Notes: generated by a model not told the origin, from the sequence alone. A DNA stretch of 64,000 nt from DASQEH01 sp038239485 (GCA_038239485.1 JBBSET010000009.1:16416-80415); one strand, 5' to 3'; counted from the stretch's first letter, positions 45,736 through 54,769 are shown. Made by a program: numbers and translations.

Positions 45736-47353
45736 CGGTATCGCGAGGACTCGGCCAGGCCTGGATCGTCAAGCCGTCGCCAGGCGAGAACGACACCTGC
45801 GCGGGGCGGCTCCGGTCGGCCAGCCGACGCAGGTCCAGCCGGGGCTGCTTGCTCCGGAATCGCCCGGTACGCCGAATGCCTTCGACCCGCACCTCCACCT
45901 CGACGGCTCTCGAGCCGGCCTGGGAGGTCGCCGGGTCCCCCGGTGGCTCCGCCAGGGCAGCGGCGACGTCGAGCCGGGCGACGAAGCCGCTGTCGTCGTA
46001 GTCCTGATCGGCTCGACCGACCCAGGCGGTCGCCTCCGGTGCGACGAAACGCTCGACCATCGCATCGACCCGGCTCGGCGCACTGCCGGGTCGACGGGGC
46101 ACCGCACTCACGACGACGGCGGTCCGCGATCCCACGGTCGGGGCGCCCCTGATCAGACCCCAGCCCGTGATGACGAGGACCACGCCCTCCCAGCGCACGT
46201 CCACGAGCCGAGCGTCATGCTCGAGCTCGTGCTCCCCGAGCCAGCACACATGCGCAGGGACGCCGTCCGTGCGGTCACCCCCCAGCGGCAGGGCTGCGAC
46301 CACATGGTCACCCTCTACTTTCAGGGACAGCGGCCCCGGGTGCTCGAGCAACCACGCCAGCACGGTCTCGGCGTCTGTGCGCCGATCCTCGTGGACCAGC
46401 CAGCCGACCAGTCGCATCGCCACACGGAGCACCGACTGCTCGATCGGAGGCAGCTCCTCGAACAGCTCCCGGACACCCGACACGAGGCGTCGCCAGTACA
46501 CCTCGTCGGCGGTCGGGATCTGCTGGAAGTAGAGCGGTAGGTCCCCGACCAGGCCGTGGCGGGCCCAGTACTCGAGCAGCTGGGGGGAGCCGTACCGCCG
46601 CACGACCTCGGTCGTCAGCTTCTTGGTCGCGATCCGGTCCTCGAGGTCAGCGAGCTCGTGGCGGCGTTGGGTGATCGAGGTGCCGTCTGCACGCACCCGC
46701 CAGATGTAGACCGGTCGGCGAACGATGTCGAACCCGTCCGCCCTGGCATATGCCTCGGTCATCGCCACCTGGTCCTCGTAGCGGACCCCCTCGGGGAAGG
46801 ACAGGCCGATCCGGTCGTAGAACGAGCGGCGGAACACCTTGTCCCAGGCAAAGACGTTGCGCATGATCGGCGGGTACTCCTCCAGCGTGAGTCCCAGCCG
46901 CCGCTGCAGATGGGCCTGACGCAGCCACGGCGGCGCCTCCACCCGCCGCCCGTCGACGAGCTGCTCCAGGCAGCCGACGGCGAAGTCGGAGCCGCTCTCG
47001 CGCAGAGTCGACACCAACAGCTGGTAGGCATAGTCGGGCAGCAGGTCGTCGGAGTCCAGGAACGCGAGGAACTCGCCGGTCGCCTCCTGAACGCCACGGT
47101 TGCGTGCGGCGCCAAGGCCGCGGTTGCCCGTCGTGACGAGGCTCCAGCCGTCGTTCGCACGGACGTACCCGGCAGCGATCGCCGCCGATCCATCCGTCGA
47201 GCCGTCGTCCACGAGCACGACCTCGGTGCCGGTGAAGGTCTGCGCCAGCACGCTGTCGAGGCACTGTGCGAGATAGGCCTCGACGTTGTAGACGGGGACG
47301 ACGACGCTCAGCTGGGGGACGGCTCGCCGGGAGCCCAACAGGCGGGACAGCAT
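45722..47353 (-). CDS. Glycosyltransferase family 2 protein
   Basis: 543-residue cytoplasmic GT-A enzyme. Residues about 15-110 carry the family 2 start LSVVVPVYNVEAYLAQCLDSVLAQT, VLVDDGSTDGS and the metal-binding FLDSDDLL; the acceptor region includes FPEGVRYEDQVAMTEAY. The C-terminal 200 residues are beta-rich and resemble domains attached to teichoic acid or capsule transferases (TagF-associated), perhaps for protein or polymer contact. The ATG lies eight bases after TACGTT. The divergent neighbour is a sulfotransferase, which suggests surface glycan synthesis. Confidence 0.88.
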   Translation of the reverse strand: MLSRLLGSRRAVPQLSVVVPVYNVEAYLAQCLDSVLAQTFTGTEVVLVDDGSTDGSAAIAAGYVRANDGWSLVTTGNRGLGAARNRGVQEATGEFLAFLDSDDLLPDYAYQLLVSTLRESGSDFAVGCLEQLVDGRRVEAPPWLRQAHLQRRLGLTLEEYPPIMRNVFAWDKVFRRSFYDRIGLSFPEGVRYEDQVAMTEAYARADGFDIVRRPVYIWRVRADGTSITQRRHELADLEDRIATKKLTTEVVRRYGSPQLLEYWARHGLVGDLPLYFQQIPTADEVYWRRLVSGVRELFEELPPIEQSVLRVAMRLVGWLVHEDRRTDAETVLAWLLEHPGPLSLKVEGDHVVAALPLGGDRTDGVPAHVCWLGEHELEHDARLVDVRWEGVVLVITGWGLIRGAPTVGSRTAVVVSAVPRRPGSAPSRVDAMVERFVAPEATAWVGRADQDYDDSGFVARLDVAAALAEPPGDPATSQAGSRAVEVEVRVEGIRRTGRFRSKQPRLDLRRLADRSRPAQVSFSPGDGLTIQAWPSPRDTARAR

Positions 47354-47361
47354 GGGCTAGC

Positions 47362-47367
47362 AACGTA
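47362..47367 (-). promoter_or_regulatory. Near-leaderless -10 element of the glycosyltransferase
   Basis: Minus-strand TACGTT, eight bases, ATG at 47353. Confidence 0.4.
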
Positions 47368-47417
47368 CCGCGCGTCGGACCGGTCGCCAGGGATGGGGCG
47401 TGTGCCCCCGGCACCGA

Positions 47418-47423
47418 TACCAT
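47418..47423 (+). promoter_or_regulatory. Leaderless -10 element of the sulfotransferase gene
   Basis: TACCAT, six bases, ATG at 47430. Confidence 0.5.
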
Positions 47424-47429
47424 CGCTGC

Positions 47430-48632
47430 ATGCCGACCGTACCCCCGACCGCTCCGGCTGCGACACCGGCCGAGACGCCGGCCCGGGGGGGTCGGCGCAT
47501 CGTCTTCGTCGCCGGTTCGGGTCGCAGCGGAACCAGCATGCTGTCGGGGGCGCTCCAGCAGCTCGGCCTGCACGTGCCCGCACCGGAGGTGCCTCCCGAC
47601 GACAGCAACCCGAAGGGTTTCGCGGAGTCGCAGTGGGTTGTCGACTTCCATGACGAGCTGCTGCGGCGCACGGCTGTCCACGTCTCGGACGCGCGTCCAC
47701 AGGCCTGGTTCGAGACCGCCAAGATCTCGCTGAAGGAGCGGCCCCGCATCCGCCTGCACTCATGGCTGGAGCGTCAGTTCGGCGAGGCGGACGAGCTGCT
47801 CATCAAGGATCCGCGTCTCGCCTGGTTCATGAGCATGTGGCGGGCGGCGGCCATCCAGTCGGCGGCTGAGCCGGCCTTCGTGACCATGCTGCGCCCACCG
47901 GCCGAGGTGGTGCGCAGCAAGGAGCGCCATTACGCGGGCCGGCTCGGCAATGCCGGCCGCGCGACCGCGTGGCTGAACATGATGCTGCACACCGAGCGCG
48001 CCACCCGCGGGTCCGAGCGCGTCTTCCTGCGCTACCACGACCTGCTCGACGACTGGACCAGTGCCATCTACCAGCTCGGTGACGCCTTCGGCCTGCAGGG
48101 GGTGCTGAACGCCGACATCCCCGACATCAGCCGGGTGCACGACTTCATCGACCCTTCCCTCCACCGCTCGGGGGGAAGCTGGGACGACCTCGATGTGCCC
48201 ACCGGCGTGCGTGAGCTGGCCGAGGAGACGTGGCAGCAGCTCAACAAGCTCGTCGACGACCGTGGCGGGGCCACCGACGCCACCGACGCCCTGGACGAGC
48301 TGAGAACCGCTTACATCACGCTCTACGCCGACGCCGAGGCGATTGCTCGGTCCTCGATCATGGCAGAGCGCCTCAACCAGACGCTGCGGGCCGACCGTGC
48401 TATCGCCACCGCTGCCCCGGACGCGCCGGTCCAGGCGCTCGTCCCCACGGCTGCGGAGGCCGTCACTGCACAGCCGCCGGCCGCCAGGACGCAGGCTCAC
48501 CGGCGCCGCCCGGCAGCGAGTCCGGCGGACCGACTGGCCGGCCTGATCCCGCACGGCCTCCGCGCGGCCGTGCCGAGTGGGATCCGGCGCCGGCTCCGGG
48601 CCCTCCTCGACCGGCGGCCACGCAAGCGATGA
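47430..48632 (+). CDS. Sulfotransferase family protein
   Basis: 400-residue PAPS-dependent sulfotransferase type. The 5'-phosphosulfate loop is FVAGSGRSGTSMLSGAL (about 26-42), and the 3'-phosphate region is MLRPPAEVVRSKERHY. After about residue 270 a helical and then Ala/Arg/Pro-rich tail follows, probably not part of the catalytic fold. It would sulfate a surface carbohydrate, judging by the glycosyltransferases on both sides, but no PAPS-synthesis genes are in the window. Leaderless ATG; its stop overlaps the next gene as ATGA. Confidence 0.85.
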   Translation: MPTVPPTAPAATPAETPARGGRRIVFVAGSGRSGTSMLSGALQQLGLHVPAPEVPPDDSNPKGFAESQWVVDFHDELLRRTAVHVSDARPQAWFETAKISLKERPRIRLHSWLERQFGEADELLIKDPRLAWFMSMWRAAAIQSAAEPAFVTMLRPPAEVVRSKERHYAGRLGNAGRATAWLNMMLHTERATRGSERVFLRYHDLLDDWTSAIYQLGDAFGLQGVLNADIPDISRVHDFIDPSLHRSGGSWDDLDVPTGVRELAEETWQQLNKLVDDRGGATDATDALDELRTAYITLYADAEAIARSSIMAERLNQTLRADRAIATAAPDAPVQALVPTAAEAVTAQPPAARTQAHRRRPAASPADRLAGLIPHGLRAAVPSGIRRRLRALLDRRPRKR

Positions 48633-49609
48633 CGCCCACATCGGACGGCTCGCCCGACCTCACCAACCTGGAGGGCCTGGGCGACTTCGATATCCGTTGG
48701 GGCTGGAACACCGGGCGGCTCGACCCGGGTACGACGACCGTCCTGCGCGTCAAGAACGAGGCGCGTTCGATGCCCTGGGTGCTGCCCCCGATGCTGGCGG
48801 CGACACAGCAGGTCGTGCTCGTCGACAACGCAAGCACGGACGCGACGGCCGACGCGGCACGAGAGGTCGCCGCGAGGCACGGCGCTCAGGACCGCCTGAC
48901 CATCGTTGGCTACCCCTTCCAGGTCAGCCGATGCGGCCCGGAGCACCTCGCCACCCCGGAGCGCTCGGTCCACAGCCTGGCCTACTACTACAACTGGGCC
49001 TTCTCCCAGGTCCGCACCGCCTACTCCCTGAAATGGGACGGCGACATGGTGCTCACGGCCGAGGGTGTCGCCGTCCTGGACTCGCTCGGCTGGCAGGTCC
49101 AGTCGACGGAGGCGATCATCGCCATCCCGCGCCATCCGCTGTTCGTCGCCGACGACCGCGTCGCGTACCTCGACCTCGGGTGGCGCAACATGGAGTTCTA
49201 CGGCTACCCGATGAACGCCGCCCATACGTTCGTCAAGGCCTTCGAGTGGGAGATGCGCGTCATGCGTGACGACGACCGCATCATCCGGGCGCCCGAGGGC
49301 CTTGCCGTGGAGCTGAAGTATCTCGACGCGGACGAGATCTCCCACTGGACCAGCCCGGACGCCTTCGCCACCAGCCCCCGGACCGGCCGCAAGCGACGTG
49401 AGTGGGAGGTGTTCTCGGCGCTCAAGGAAGGGCGCGAGAACGAGCTCGAGCGCGTCGTGCGCATCGAGTCCCCCGACGGTATGCACGTCATCGACCACGT
49501 CACCAGGCGATGGCTACCTGGCGCCGACAGACCCCTGGTCAAGGCCGACATCCCGCGGGGGCGGCGGCCACTGGGCGCGGCGCAGCATGTGCTGGGTCCG
49601 AACTCCTAG
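48629..49609 (+). CDS. Glycosyltransferase-like protein (GT-A fold)
   Basis: 326 residues with VLRVKNEARSMPWVLPPMLA and QVVLVDNASTDATADAAREVA at the start of a GT-A fold and LKWDGDMVLT at the position of the DxD metal site. The rest (GYPMNAAHTFVKAFEWEMRVM, VELKYLDADEISHW) is typical of uncharacterised actinobacterial glycan transferases. The ATG overlaps the sulfotransferase stop, so the two products probably act on the same glycan. The convergent gene stops within four bases of its end. Confidence 0.8.
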   Translation: MTPTSDGSPDLTNLEGLGDFDIRWGWNTGRLDPGTTTVLRVKNEARSMPWVLPPMLAATQQVVLVDNASTDATADAAREVAARHGAQDRLTIVGYPFQVSRCGPEHLATPERSVHSLAYYYNWAFSQVRTAYSLKWDGDMVLTAEGVAVLDSLGWQVQSTEAIIAIPRHPLFVADDRVAYLDLGWRNMEFYGYPMNAAHTFVKAFEWEMRVMRDDDRIIRAPEGLAVELKYLDADEISHWTSPDAFATSPRTGRKRREWEVFSALKEGRENELERVVRIESPDGMHVIDHVTRRWLPGADRPLVKADIPRGRRPLGAAQHVLGPNS

Positions 49610-51678
49610 CGGACCAGGCAGCGATAGCCGCTCGAGCGAGATGACGGGCGGTACCCCAACCGAGCCACCTTGGCGATCCCTCCCCGGTTCGACGCGTCCA
49701 GGCAGACCACGTCGACGCTCAGCGCCCGGAGGTCGCGCCGGAGCACGGGGCGACCAACCTTCGCCACCCCACTGACGAACTCCGCCAGCTGCACCCGTTT
49801 GGCATGCTGGAAGCCTCGGTTGTCGCTCAGGTAGTCCATGAAGTAGTCGCGAGGGTCGACGGTATGGATCGTGGTCGTGAGCACGGTGATGGTGAGGGAC
49901 AGTGGCGTCGGCGCCAGCACCAGATCGCCGGGGTCGGCCTCCCGGATCACCCGGTTCGCCAGGCCGACGGTGTCCGCCGGCCGCTGGTAGTGGAGCGGCG
50001 CGTCCCAGGACGCGAGGGTCGCCCCCGACCAGACGGGGTCGCCGAACACGACCAGCAGGACGGCAAGTCCGACCGGCCCCGCGGCTCGAAGCCCCGTCGC
50101 GGAGACCCGCTCGCTCAGCCTCGTCACCGCGACACCCACCAAGGCTCCCGCGGTGACCAGCCAGGACATCCGCCACAGGGTCGGGCCCAGCCCGACCAGG
50201 TCGAACGACAGATGGGTGAACCCGGGGATGTACGTGATGCCGACGAAGACCGCGCACAGGCCGGTCGTGACCCGCGCTGCCGGGTGCGGCACGAGGAGCA
50301 CGCCGAGCAGCACGGCCGCCACGGCGACCAGGGCAGTGACTCCGTCGGCGAAGACCTGGTGACCGAACCAGGACGGCTCGAACCGGATGGTCCCCCGCAC
50401 GAAGTCGTCGGCGGCACGACCTCCGACGGCCTTGGTCACGACACCGGCGGCCAGGGCGTAGCCCGCCATCGCCGCGTACCCGAACGCCGCGCGCCGCATC
50501 GAGCGGACCACCAGCGGCGCCATCCCGGCCGCCGCGATGAGCGGCACGAGGAACATGGCCGTCGTCGTCATGCCGACCGCTGCGACCCCGCCGAGAAACA
50601 GCCAGCCCGCCCTCTCGCGGGTGGGTCGCTCCAGATAGCGCACGGCGTAGACGAGCAGGACCGGCACCATCAGGCACAGGAAGACGACCTTGCCCTGCCA
50701 CAGCCGCGACACGAACAACGTGGCCGGGGTGTGCTTGGAGGAGTTGTCGAGCACCAGGAATATCAGCGCGGACGACAGGGCGAGCCCGACCGCCTTGACC
50801 CGCCAGGCCCGGAGCAGTCGCCAGAGCGCCAGGACGGACAGCGCGGTTGCGACCGGCGGTACTGCGAGATAGGCGACGGCCGCGGCTCGGACGCCCGCGA
50901 CGTGCGCGACGGTGCCCACCAGAGCGTCGTACGACGCCATCGGCGGCCACGCCGACATCGGGTAGACCAGGTTCGAGAAGATCGTGTCACGGACCGGGAA
51001 CGTGCCATGGTCGGCAACCCACTGGGACAAGTTGAGGTAGTAGACGTCGTCGGGGTTCGGCCGCAGCAGCGAAAGCGAGACGACCGCCAGCAGCACCGCC
51101 CAGACCAAAGCCACGATGGCGCTTCGATGGTCGGCTGCGTCCTGGGCAGGCTCCGCAACGGCCGACTCGTCCCGTGTCTGGTCGTCGCCGCTGCCCGGAG
51201 AAGCCGGCAGGTCGAGGTATGCCCACGCCGTGCCTATCAGTGCCGCCAGCAGCCATGTCGTGGCGACCAGTGACCACGGGGCGTCGACGGCCATCGCGAC
51301 CGCGGCGCCGAGAGCCAGTACCACCGTTGCCACCACCGCGGCGCGGGCTGTCTTCGCCGAGGGCGCTCGGCGGCGCCAGCGACCCACCGCGGAGCTTCCG
51401 CTCAGGGCAGGGGGATCAGCGTCGACGGGGTCTGGCGTAGCTGCGGGTCGCCGCCAGCGGCGGATCCGCCAGGCCAGGCACGCGCTGAGCGCCAAGCCTT
51501 CGAGGACCAGCGCCCATCCCACGCCGATGCTCGCGATGAGGCAGCCGTGGTAGACGACGGTCCAGGTGGCCATCGCCACGACGACAAGGTCGATGGCCGC
51601 GTCGCATCCTCTGACGAGGGCCGACGCCGACACGGTCGGTGGCGACGATGGGTGGCGACGCGGGGCGGCGCCCCTCAC
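49606..51678 (-). CDS. Large polytopic membrane protein (glycan-related, DUF6077-like)
   Basis: 690 residues with about 14 membrane helices and a C-terminal soluble part of about 110 residues. The loop LLRPNPDDVYYLNLSQW after an early helix resembles the acidic loop of lipid-linked sugar (GT-C) transferases, in which DD or DxD residues are catalytic, but the family is uncharacterised. It lies among glycosyltransferase genes. The start is uncertain. The GTG at 51678 is preferred because it overlaps the stop of a short leaderless frame as GTGA, and starts farther upstream precede the probable promoter; a GTG at 51633 is also possible. Confidence 0.75.
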   Translation of the reverse strand: MRGAAPRRHPSSPPTVSASALVRGCDAAIDLVVVAMATWTVVYHGCLIASIGVGWALVLEGLALSACLAWRIRRWRRPAATPDPVDADPPALSGSSAVGRWRRRAPSAKTARAAVVATVVLALGAAVAMAVDAPWSLVATTWLLAALIGTAWAYLDLPASPGSGDDQTRDESAVAEPAQDAADHRSAIVALVWAVLLAVVSLSLLRPNPDDVYYLNLSQWVADHGTFPVRDTIFSNLVYPMSAWPPMASYDALVGTVAHVAGVRAAAVAYLAVPPVATALSVLALWRLLRAWRVKAVGLALSSALIFLVLDNSSKHTPATLFVSRLWQGKVVFLCLMVPVLLVYAVRYLERPTRERAGWLFLGGVAAVGMTTTAMFLVPLIAAAGMAPLVVRSMRRAAFGYAAMAGYALAAGVVTKAVGGRAADDFVRGTIRFEPSWFGHQVFADGVTALVAVAAVLLGVLLVPHPAARVTTGLCAVFVGITYIPGFTHLSFDLVGLGPTLWRMSWLVTAGALVGVAVTRLSERVSATGLRAAGPVGLAVLLVVFGDPVWSGATLASWDAPLHYQRPADTVGLANRVIREADPGDLVLAPTPLSLTITVLTTTIHTVDPRDYFMDYLSDNRGFQHAKRVQLAEFVSGVAKVGRPVLRRDLRALSVDVVCLDASNRGGIAKVARLGYRPSSRSSGYRCLVR

Positions 51679-51722
51679 GTATCGGCGCCCGGGCCGGCGC
51701 CTGGCCTCCCCGCGATCGTCAC
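51675..51722 (-). CDS. Possible 15-residue leader peptide coupled to the membrane protein gene
   Basis: GTG at 51722, six bases after TAGATT, opens a frame of 15 codons (MTIAGRPGAGPGADT) whose TGA overlaps the GTG of the large membrane protein. The arrangement matches the leaderless starts and GTGA junctions seen elsewhere in the window. Peptide function, if any, is likely only translational coupling. Confidence 0.35.
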   Translation of the reverse strand: MTIAGRPGAGPGADT

Positions 51723-51728
51723 AGGGGG

Positions 51729-51734
51729 AATCTA
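51729..51734 (-). promoter_or_regulatory. Leaderless -10 element before the leader peptide and membrane protein
   Basis: Minus-strand TAGATT, six bases, GTG at 51722. Confidence 0.4.
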
Positions 51735-51781
51735 CCCGGCGTGGTCGGGTGCTTCCGGTAGTGGCGCCTCGGCGCGGTGGC

Positions 51782-52570
51782 TCAGTCCCTGCGTGGCCCG
51801 CGCCTGACTCGGGCGTGGAACTCGCCCACCCAGTCATCGACCGGCCACGTCGACTCGATCAGCCAGGTGGCCCCGACGTCGGCGTACTCGTCGGCCGGGA
51901 CACCGTCGGCCCACGACGCGACCACGTCCCAGCCGGGCGCGACGTCGTCGCCGAGGTAGTCGCTGAGCGCCTGCGGCGTCAGCAGGTCGGTCGAGCCGAT
52001 GGGTACGACGCCGTTCCACCGGCGGGCCCGTCGAAGCGGGCGCTGGTTGGGCACGACACCGGCCACCCAGATCGGCGGCCTCGGCTGTTGGACGGGGCCG
52101 GGGCGGAGATCGCCGTCGACGCTCAGGTGGTCACCATGGTGGCTGGCGTGCCCGGTACGCAGCAGCTGGTCCAGCACATCGAGGCCCTCGTCGAGGATCG
52201 CCGCCCGGACCCGTGGGTCGGCCTCGTCGCCGAAGGCGCTGAAATCCCCGTCAGGGGGCTCGCCGAGACCGACGCCGAAGACGACCCGGCCGCCACTGAG
52301 CTGGTCGAGGGTGACCAGGTGCTTGGCGACCACCCAGGGTCGCCGTCTGGACAACGGGGTGACCAGGGTGCCGATGACCACCCGATCCGTCTGTAGGGCG
52401 ATCGCGCCGAGGAGTACCCACGGGTCGTGAACGTCGGGCCTGGTCTGCGTCGACCATTGGAGGTGGTCCCAAAGGAAGACGCCGTCCCATCCCGCCTCCT
52501 CAGCGTCACGGGCCATCTCGAGGATGGTCGCGGGGTCGGTGAACGGCGGGATGTTGACGGCGAACCTCAT
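51782..52570 (-). CDS. LLM class flavin-dependent oxidoreductase (luciferase-like)
   Basis: 262-residue TIM barrel of the bacterial luciferase superfamily, typical of F420- or FMN-using enzymes in actinobacteria. The sequence has AEEAGWDGVFLWDH near the start, RVVIGTLVTPLSRRRPWVVAKHLVTLDQLSGGRVVFGVGLGEP in the middle and PPIWVAGVVPNQRP. The substrate is unknown. The ATG is six bases after TACGTT. Its promoter faces that of the MidA-type methyltransferase gene 43 bases away. Confidence 0.88.
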   Translation of the reverse strand: MRFAVNIPPFTDPATILEMARDAEEAGWDGVFLWDHLQWSTQTRPDVHDPWVLLGAIALQTDRVVIGTLVTPLSRRRPWVVAKHLVTLDQLSGGRVVFGVGLGEPPDGDFSAFGDEADPRVRAAILDEGLDVLDQLLRTGHASHHGDHLSVDGDLRPGPVQQPRPPIWVAGVVPNQRPLRRARRWNGVVPIGSTDLLTPQALSDYLGDDVAPGWDVVASWADGVPADEYADVGATWLIESTWPVDDWVGEFHARVRRGPRRD

Positions 52571-52576
52571 GCGCGC

Positions 52577-52582
52577 AACGTA
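52577..52582 (-). promoter_or_regulatory. Leaderless -10 element of the LLM oxidoreductase gene
   Basis: Minus-strand TACGTT, six bases, ATG at 52570. Confidence 0.5.
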
Positions 52583-52601
52583 GCGCAGCCCGCCGACGCA
52601 A

Positions 52602-52607
52602 TACGGT
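52602..52607 (+). promoter_or_regulatory. Leaderless -10 element of the methyltransferase-nuoD pair
   Basis: TACGGT, six bases, ATG at 52614. Confidence 0.5.
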
Positions 52608-52613
52608 GACCAG

Positions 52614-53561
52614 ATGACCTCAGCCGCCGGCTGGATGACGTGGCGGGCCGCTTGGTCCCAGGCGCTCTACGGGCCGGCCGGCTTCTACCGTCGGGCTGTT
52701 CCGCGAGACCACTTCCGTACGTCGGTGCACGCCTCGCCGCTGTTCGCCGGGGCGCTGCTCGAGCTCGCCCGCGAGCTGGCTGTCGACACCGTCGTCGACG
52801 TCGGTTCGGGGGACGGTGAGCTGTTGGGCCAGCTGCACGGCATGGCTCCCGACCTGCGGCTGGTCGGTGTGGAGCTCCGCGCGCGACCGCCGGCGCTGCC
52901 TGCGGGAGTCGACTGGACGAGCGAGATACCCGATGGCGTCGATGGGCTGCTGGTGGCGAACGAGCTGCTGGACGATATCGCGTGTGACGTGGTGGAGCGC
53001 GACGAGTCGGGAGTCGTCCGCCAGGTGGAGGTGCAGCCGAGCACCGGCCGCGAGCGCCTCGGCGCGGAGCTGGACGAGGATGTCTCGGCGTGGCTCGACC
53101 GGTGGTGGCCGATCCAGGAGCCCGGCCAGCGAGCCGAGGTGGGACTGTCGCGCGAGGACTTCTGGGCTGCCGCCTCCGCCCGGGTGCGCACGGGCTGGTG
53201 CCTGGCGATCGACTACGGCCACCTCCGGGACAACCGCCCTCGACGCGGCAGCATGGTGTCGTACCGCGACGGCCGGCTCCGACCGCTCGCCCTCGACGGC
53301 GAGCACGACGTCACCGCCGCGGTCGCGATGGACGCACTCGCCGACCGGGTCGGGGGATCTCTCGGCAGCCAGCATCAGATGCTGCGGAGCCTCGGCATCG
53401 GAGCCACACGTCCGCCTCTCGACCTCGCCTCCCGTGACCCCGCGGCGTATGTCCGGGCGCTGGCAAGGGTCGGTGAGGCAGCCGAGCTGACCGACGCAGC
53501 CGGGCTCGGCGGGTTCCACTGGTTGCTCACGGCCCGTCGGCGGACGGACGTGGGAGCATGA
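52614..53561 (+). CDS. SAM-dependent methyltransferase, MidA/NDUFAF7 type
   Basis: 315-residue class I methyltransferase of the MidA/NDUFAF7 family (Methyltransf_28). After an N-terminal part resembling [13 protein letters not shown], the SAM motif is [15 protein letters not shown] (about 60-74). The family features [11 protein letters not shown] (about 104-114; usual form NE.LDA) and CLAIDYGH follow. NDUFAF7 dimethylates an arginine of the mitochondrial complex I subunit NDUFS2, the homologue of NuoD. Here the gene overlaps a nuoD gene by four bases (ATGA), so its substrate may be that very protein. That link is inference from adjacency. Confidence 0.85.
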   Translation: MTSAAGWMTWRAAWSQALYGPAGFYRRAVPRDHFRTSVHASPLFAGALLELARELAVDTVVDVGSGDGELLGQLHGMAPDLRLVGVELRARPPALPAGVDWTSEIPDGVDGLLVANELLDDIACDVVERDESGVVRQVEVQPSTGRERLGAELDEDVSAWLDRWWPIQEPGQRAEVGLSREDFWAAASARVRTGWCLAIDYGHLRDNRPRRGSMVSYRDGRLRPLALDGEHDVTAAVAMDALADRVGGSLGSQHQMLRSLGIGATRPPLDLASRDPAAYVRALARVGEAAELTDAAGLGGFHWLLTARRRTDVGA

Positions 53562-54769
53562 CTCGCGTGAGTGAGCAGCGCATCGTCGGCATGGGCGCGG
53601 GCGCGACCGGGTTCGGCGGTTACGAGCGCGGCGGGTCGGGGGCCGGCAGCGAGCTCGCCACCGAGGACATGATCCTCAACATCGGTCCACAGCATCCCGC
53701 CACCCACGGCGTGCTCCGGCTGCGGCTCGTCCTCGACGGGGAGCGAATCGTCTCGTGCGAGCCGATCGTGGGCTATATGCACCGCGGCGTCGAGAAACTG
53801 TTCGAGGTGCGCGACTACCGCCAGATCATCGTCTTGGCGAACCGCCACGACTGGCTGTCGGCCTTCTCGTCGGAGCTCGGGGTGGTCATCGCCGTCGAGC
53901 GGATGCTCGGCATGGAGGTGCCGGTCCGCGCCGTCTGGGCAAGGATGCTGCTCGCCGAGCTCAACCGGGTGCTGAACCACCTGATGTTCCTCGGGTCGTA
54001 CCCGCTCGAAGTCGGCGCGATCACGCCGATCTTCTACGCCTTCCGTGAGCGAGAGACGATCCAGGAGGTGATGGAGGAGATCTCCGGCGGCCGGATGCAC
54101 TACATGTTCAACCGGGTCGGCGGGCTGAAGGAGGACCTGCCTGCTGGCTGGCTCGGCCGGGTCGCTGCGGCCGTGTCCGCCGTGCGCTCGCGGCTGCCGC
54201 AGATCGAGGATCTGATCTTCGGCAACGAGATCTTCCGAGCCCGTACCCGGGGTGTCGGTGTGCTGTCGCCCGCGGCCATCGCGCAGTACGGCGTCAGCGG
54301 GCCGATCGCCCGGGCCTCGGGAGTGGACTTCGACCTGAGGCGCGACGACCCGTATCTCGCGTACGACGAACTGACGGCATCGGGGGTGCTCAGCATCCCC
54401 ACCCGCGAAGCCGGGGACTGCTACGCGCGCTACGGCCTGCTGCTCGACCAGGTCAAGGTGTCGCTGGGGCTTGCCGATGCCTGCGTCGACCGGATTGCGT
54501 CGCTACCGCAGGGGCCGATCAACGTGAGGCTGCCGAAGATCCTCAAGGCACCGGAGGGCCACATCTACTGCTGGACCGAGAACCCGCTGGGCATCAACGG
54601 CTACTTCCTCGTGTCGCACGGCGAGAAGACTCCGTGGCGGCTCAAGCTCCGCTCGGCGTCGTTCAACAACATCGCGGTACTGCCGTCGATGCTCACCGGG
54701 TGCGTCGTGGCCGACATGGTCGCGATCCTCGGCTCGATGTTCTTCGTCGTCGGCGACATCGACAAGTAG
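53558..54769 (+). CDS. Diverged NADH-quinone oxidoreductase subunit D (stand-alone NuoD)
   Basis: 403-residue NuoD/49-kDa family protein: [15 protein letters not shown] (about 41-55), [23 protein letters not shown] and C-terminal [20 protein letters not shown]. It lacks the N- and C-terminal CxxC pairs of NiFe hydrogenase large subunits. The N-terminus is Gly-rich. Two differences from standard NuoD are visible: YMHRGVEKL has the arginine (R76) found in mitochondrial NDUFS2 but not in the mycobacterial NuoD I remember, and the quinone-site tyrosine (Y87 in Thermus, MDYLHSF) is W99 (HDWLSAF). No other nuo genes are present. It may be an alternative subunit for complex I. Confidence 0.88.
   Translation: MTRVSEQRIVGMGAGATGFGGYERGGSGAGSELATEDMILNIGPQHPATHGVLRLRLVLDGERIVSCEPIVGYMHRGVEKLFEVRDYRQIIVLANRHDWLSAFSSELGVVIAVERMLGMEVPVRAVWARMLLAELNRVLNHLMFLGSYPLEVGAITPIFYAFRERETIQEVMEEISGGRMHYMFNRVGGLKEDLPAGWLGRVAAAVSAVRSRLPQIEDLIFGNEIFRARTRGVGVLSPAAIAQYGVSGPIARASGVDFDLRRDDPYLAYDELTASGVLSIPTREAGDCYARYGLLLDQVKVSLGLADACVDRIASLPQGPINVRLPKILKAPEGHIYCWTENPLGINGYFLVSHGEKTPWRLKLRSASFNNIAVLPSMLTGCVVADMVAILGSMFFVVGDIDK

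Noticed and set aside
49514..51273. Long frames in both directions opposite the large membrane protein
   Set aside because: The minus frame in another phase and the plus 489-codon frame are Arg/Gly/Pro-rich shadows; the hydrophobic frame at 49606-51678 shows regular membrane helices.
53558..54769. NiFe hydrogenase large subunit
   Set aside because: Although HRGVEKL occurs in such proteins, the N-terminal CxxC and C-terminal CxxC nickel ligands are absent and the NuoD C-terminus is present.
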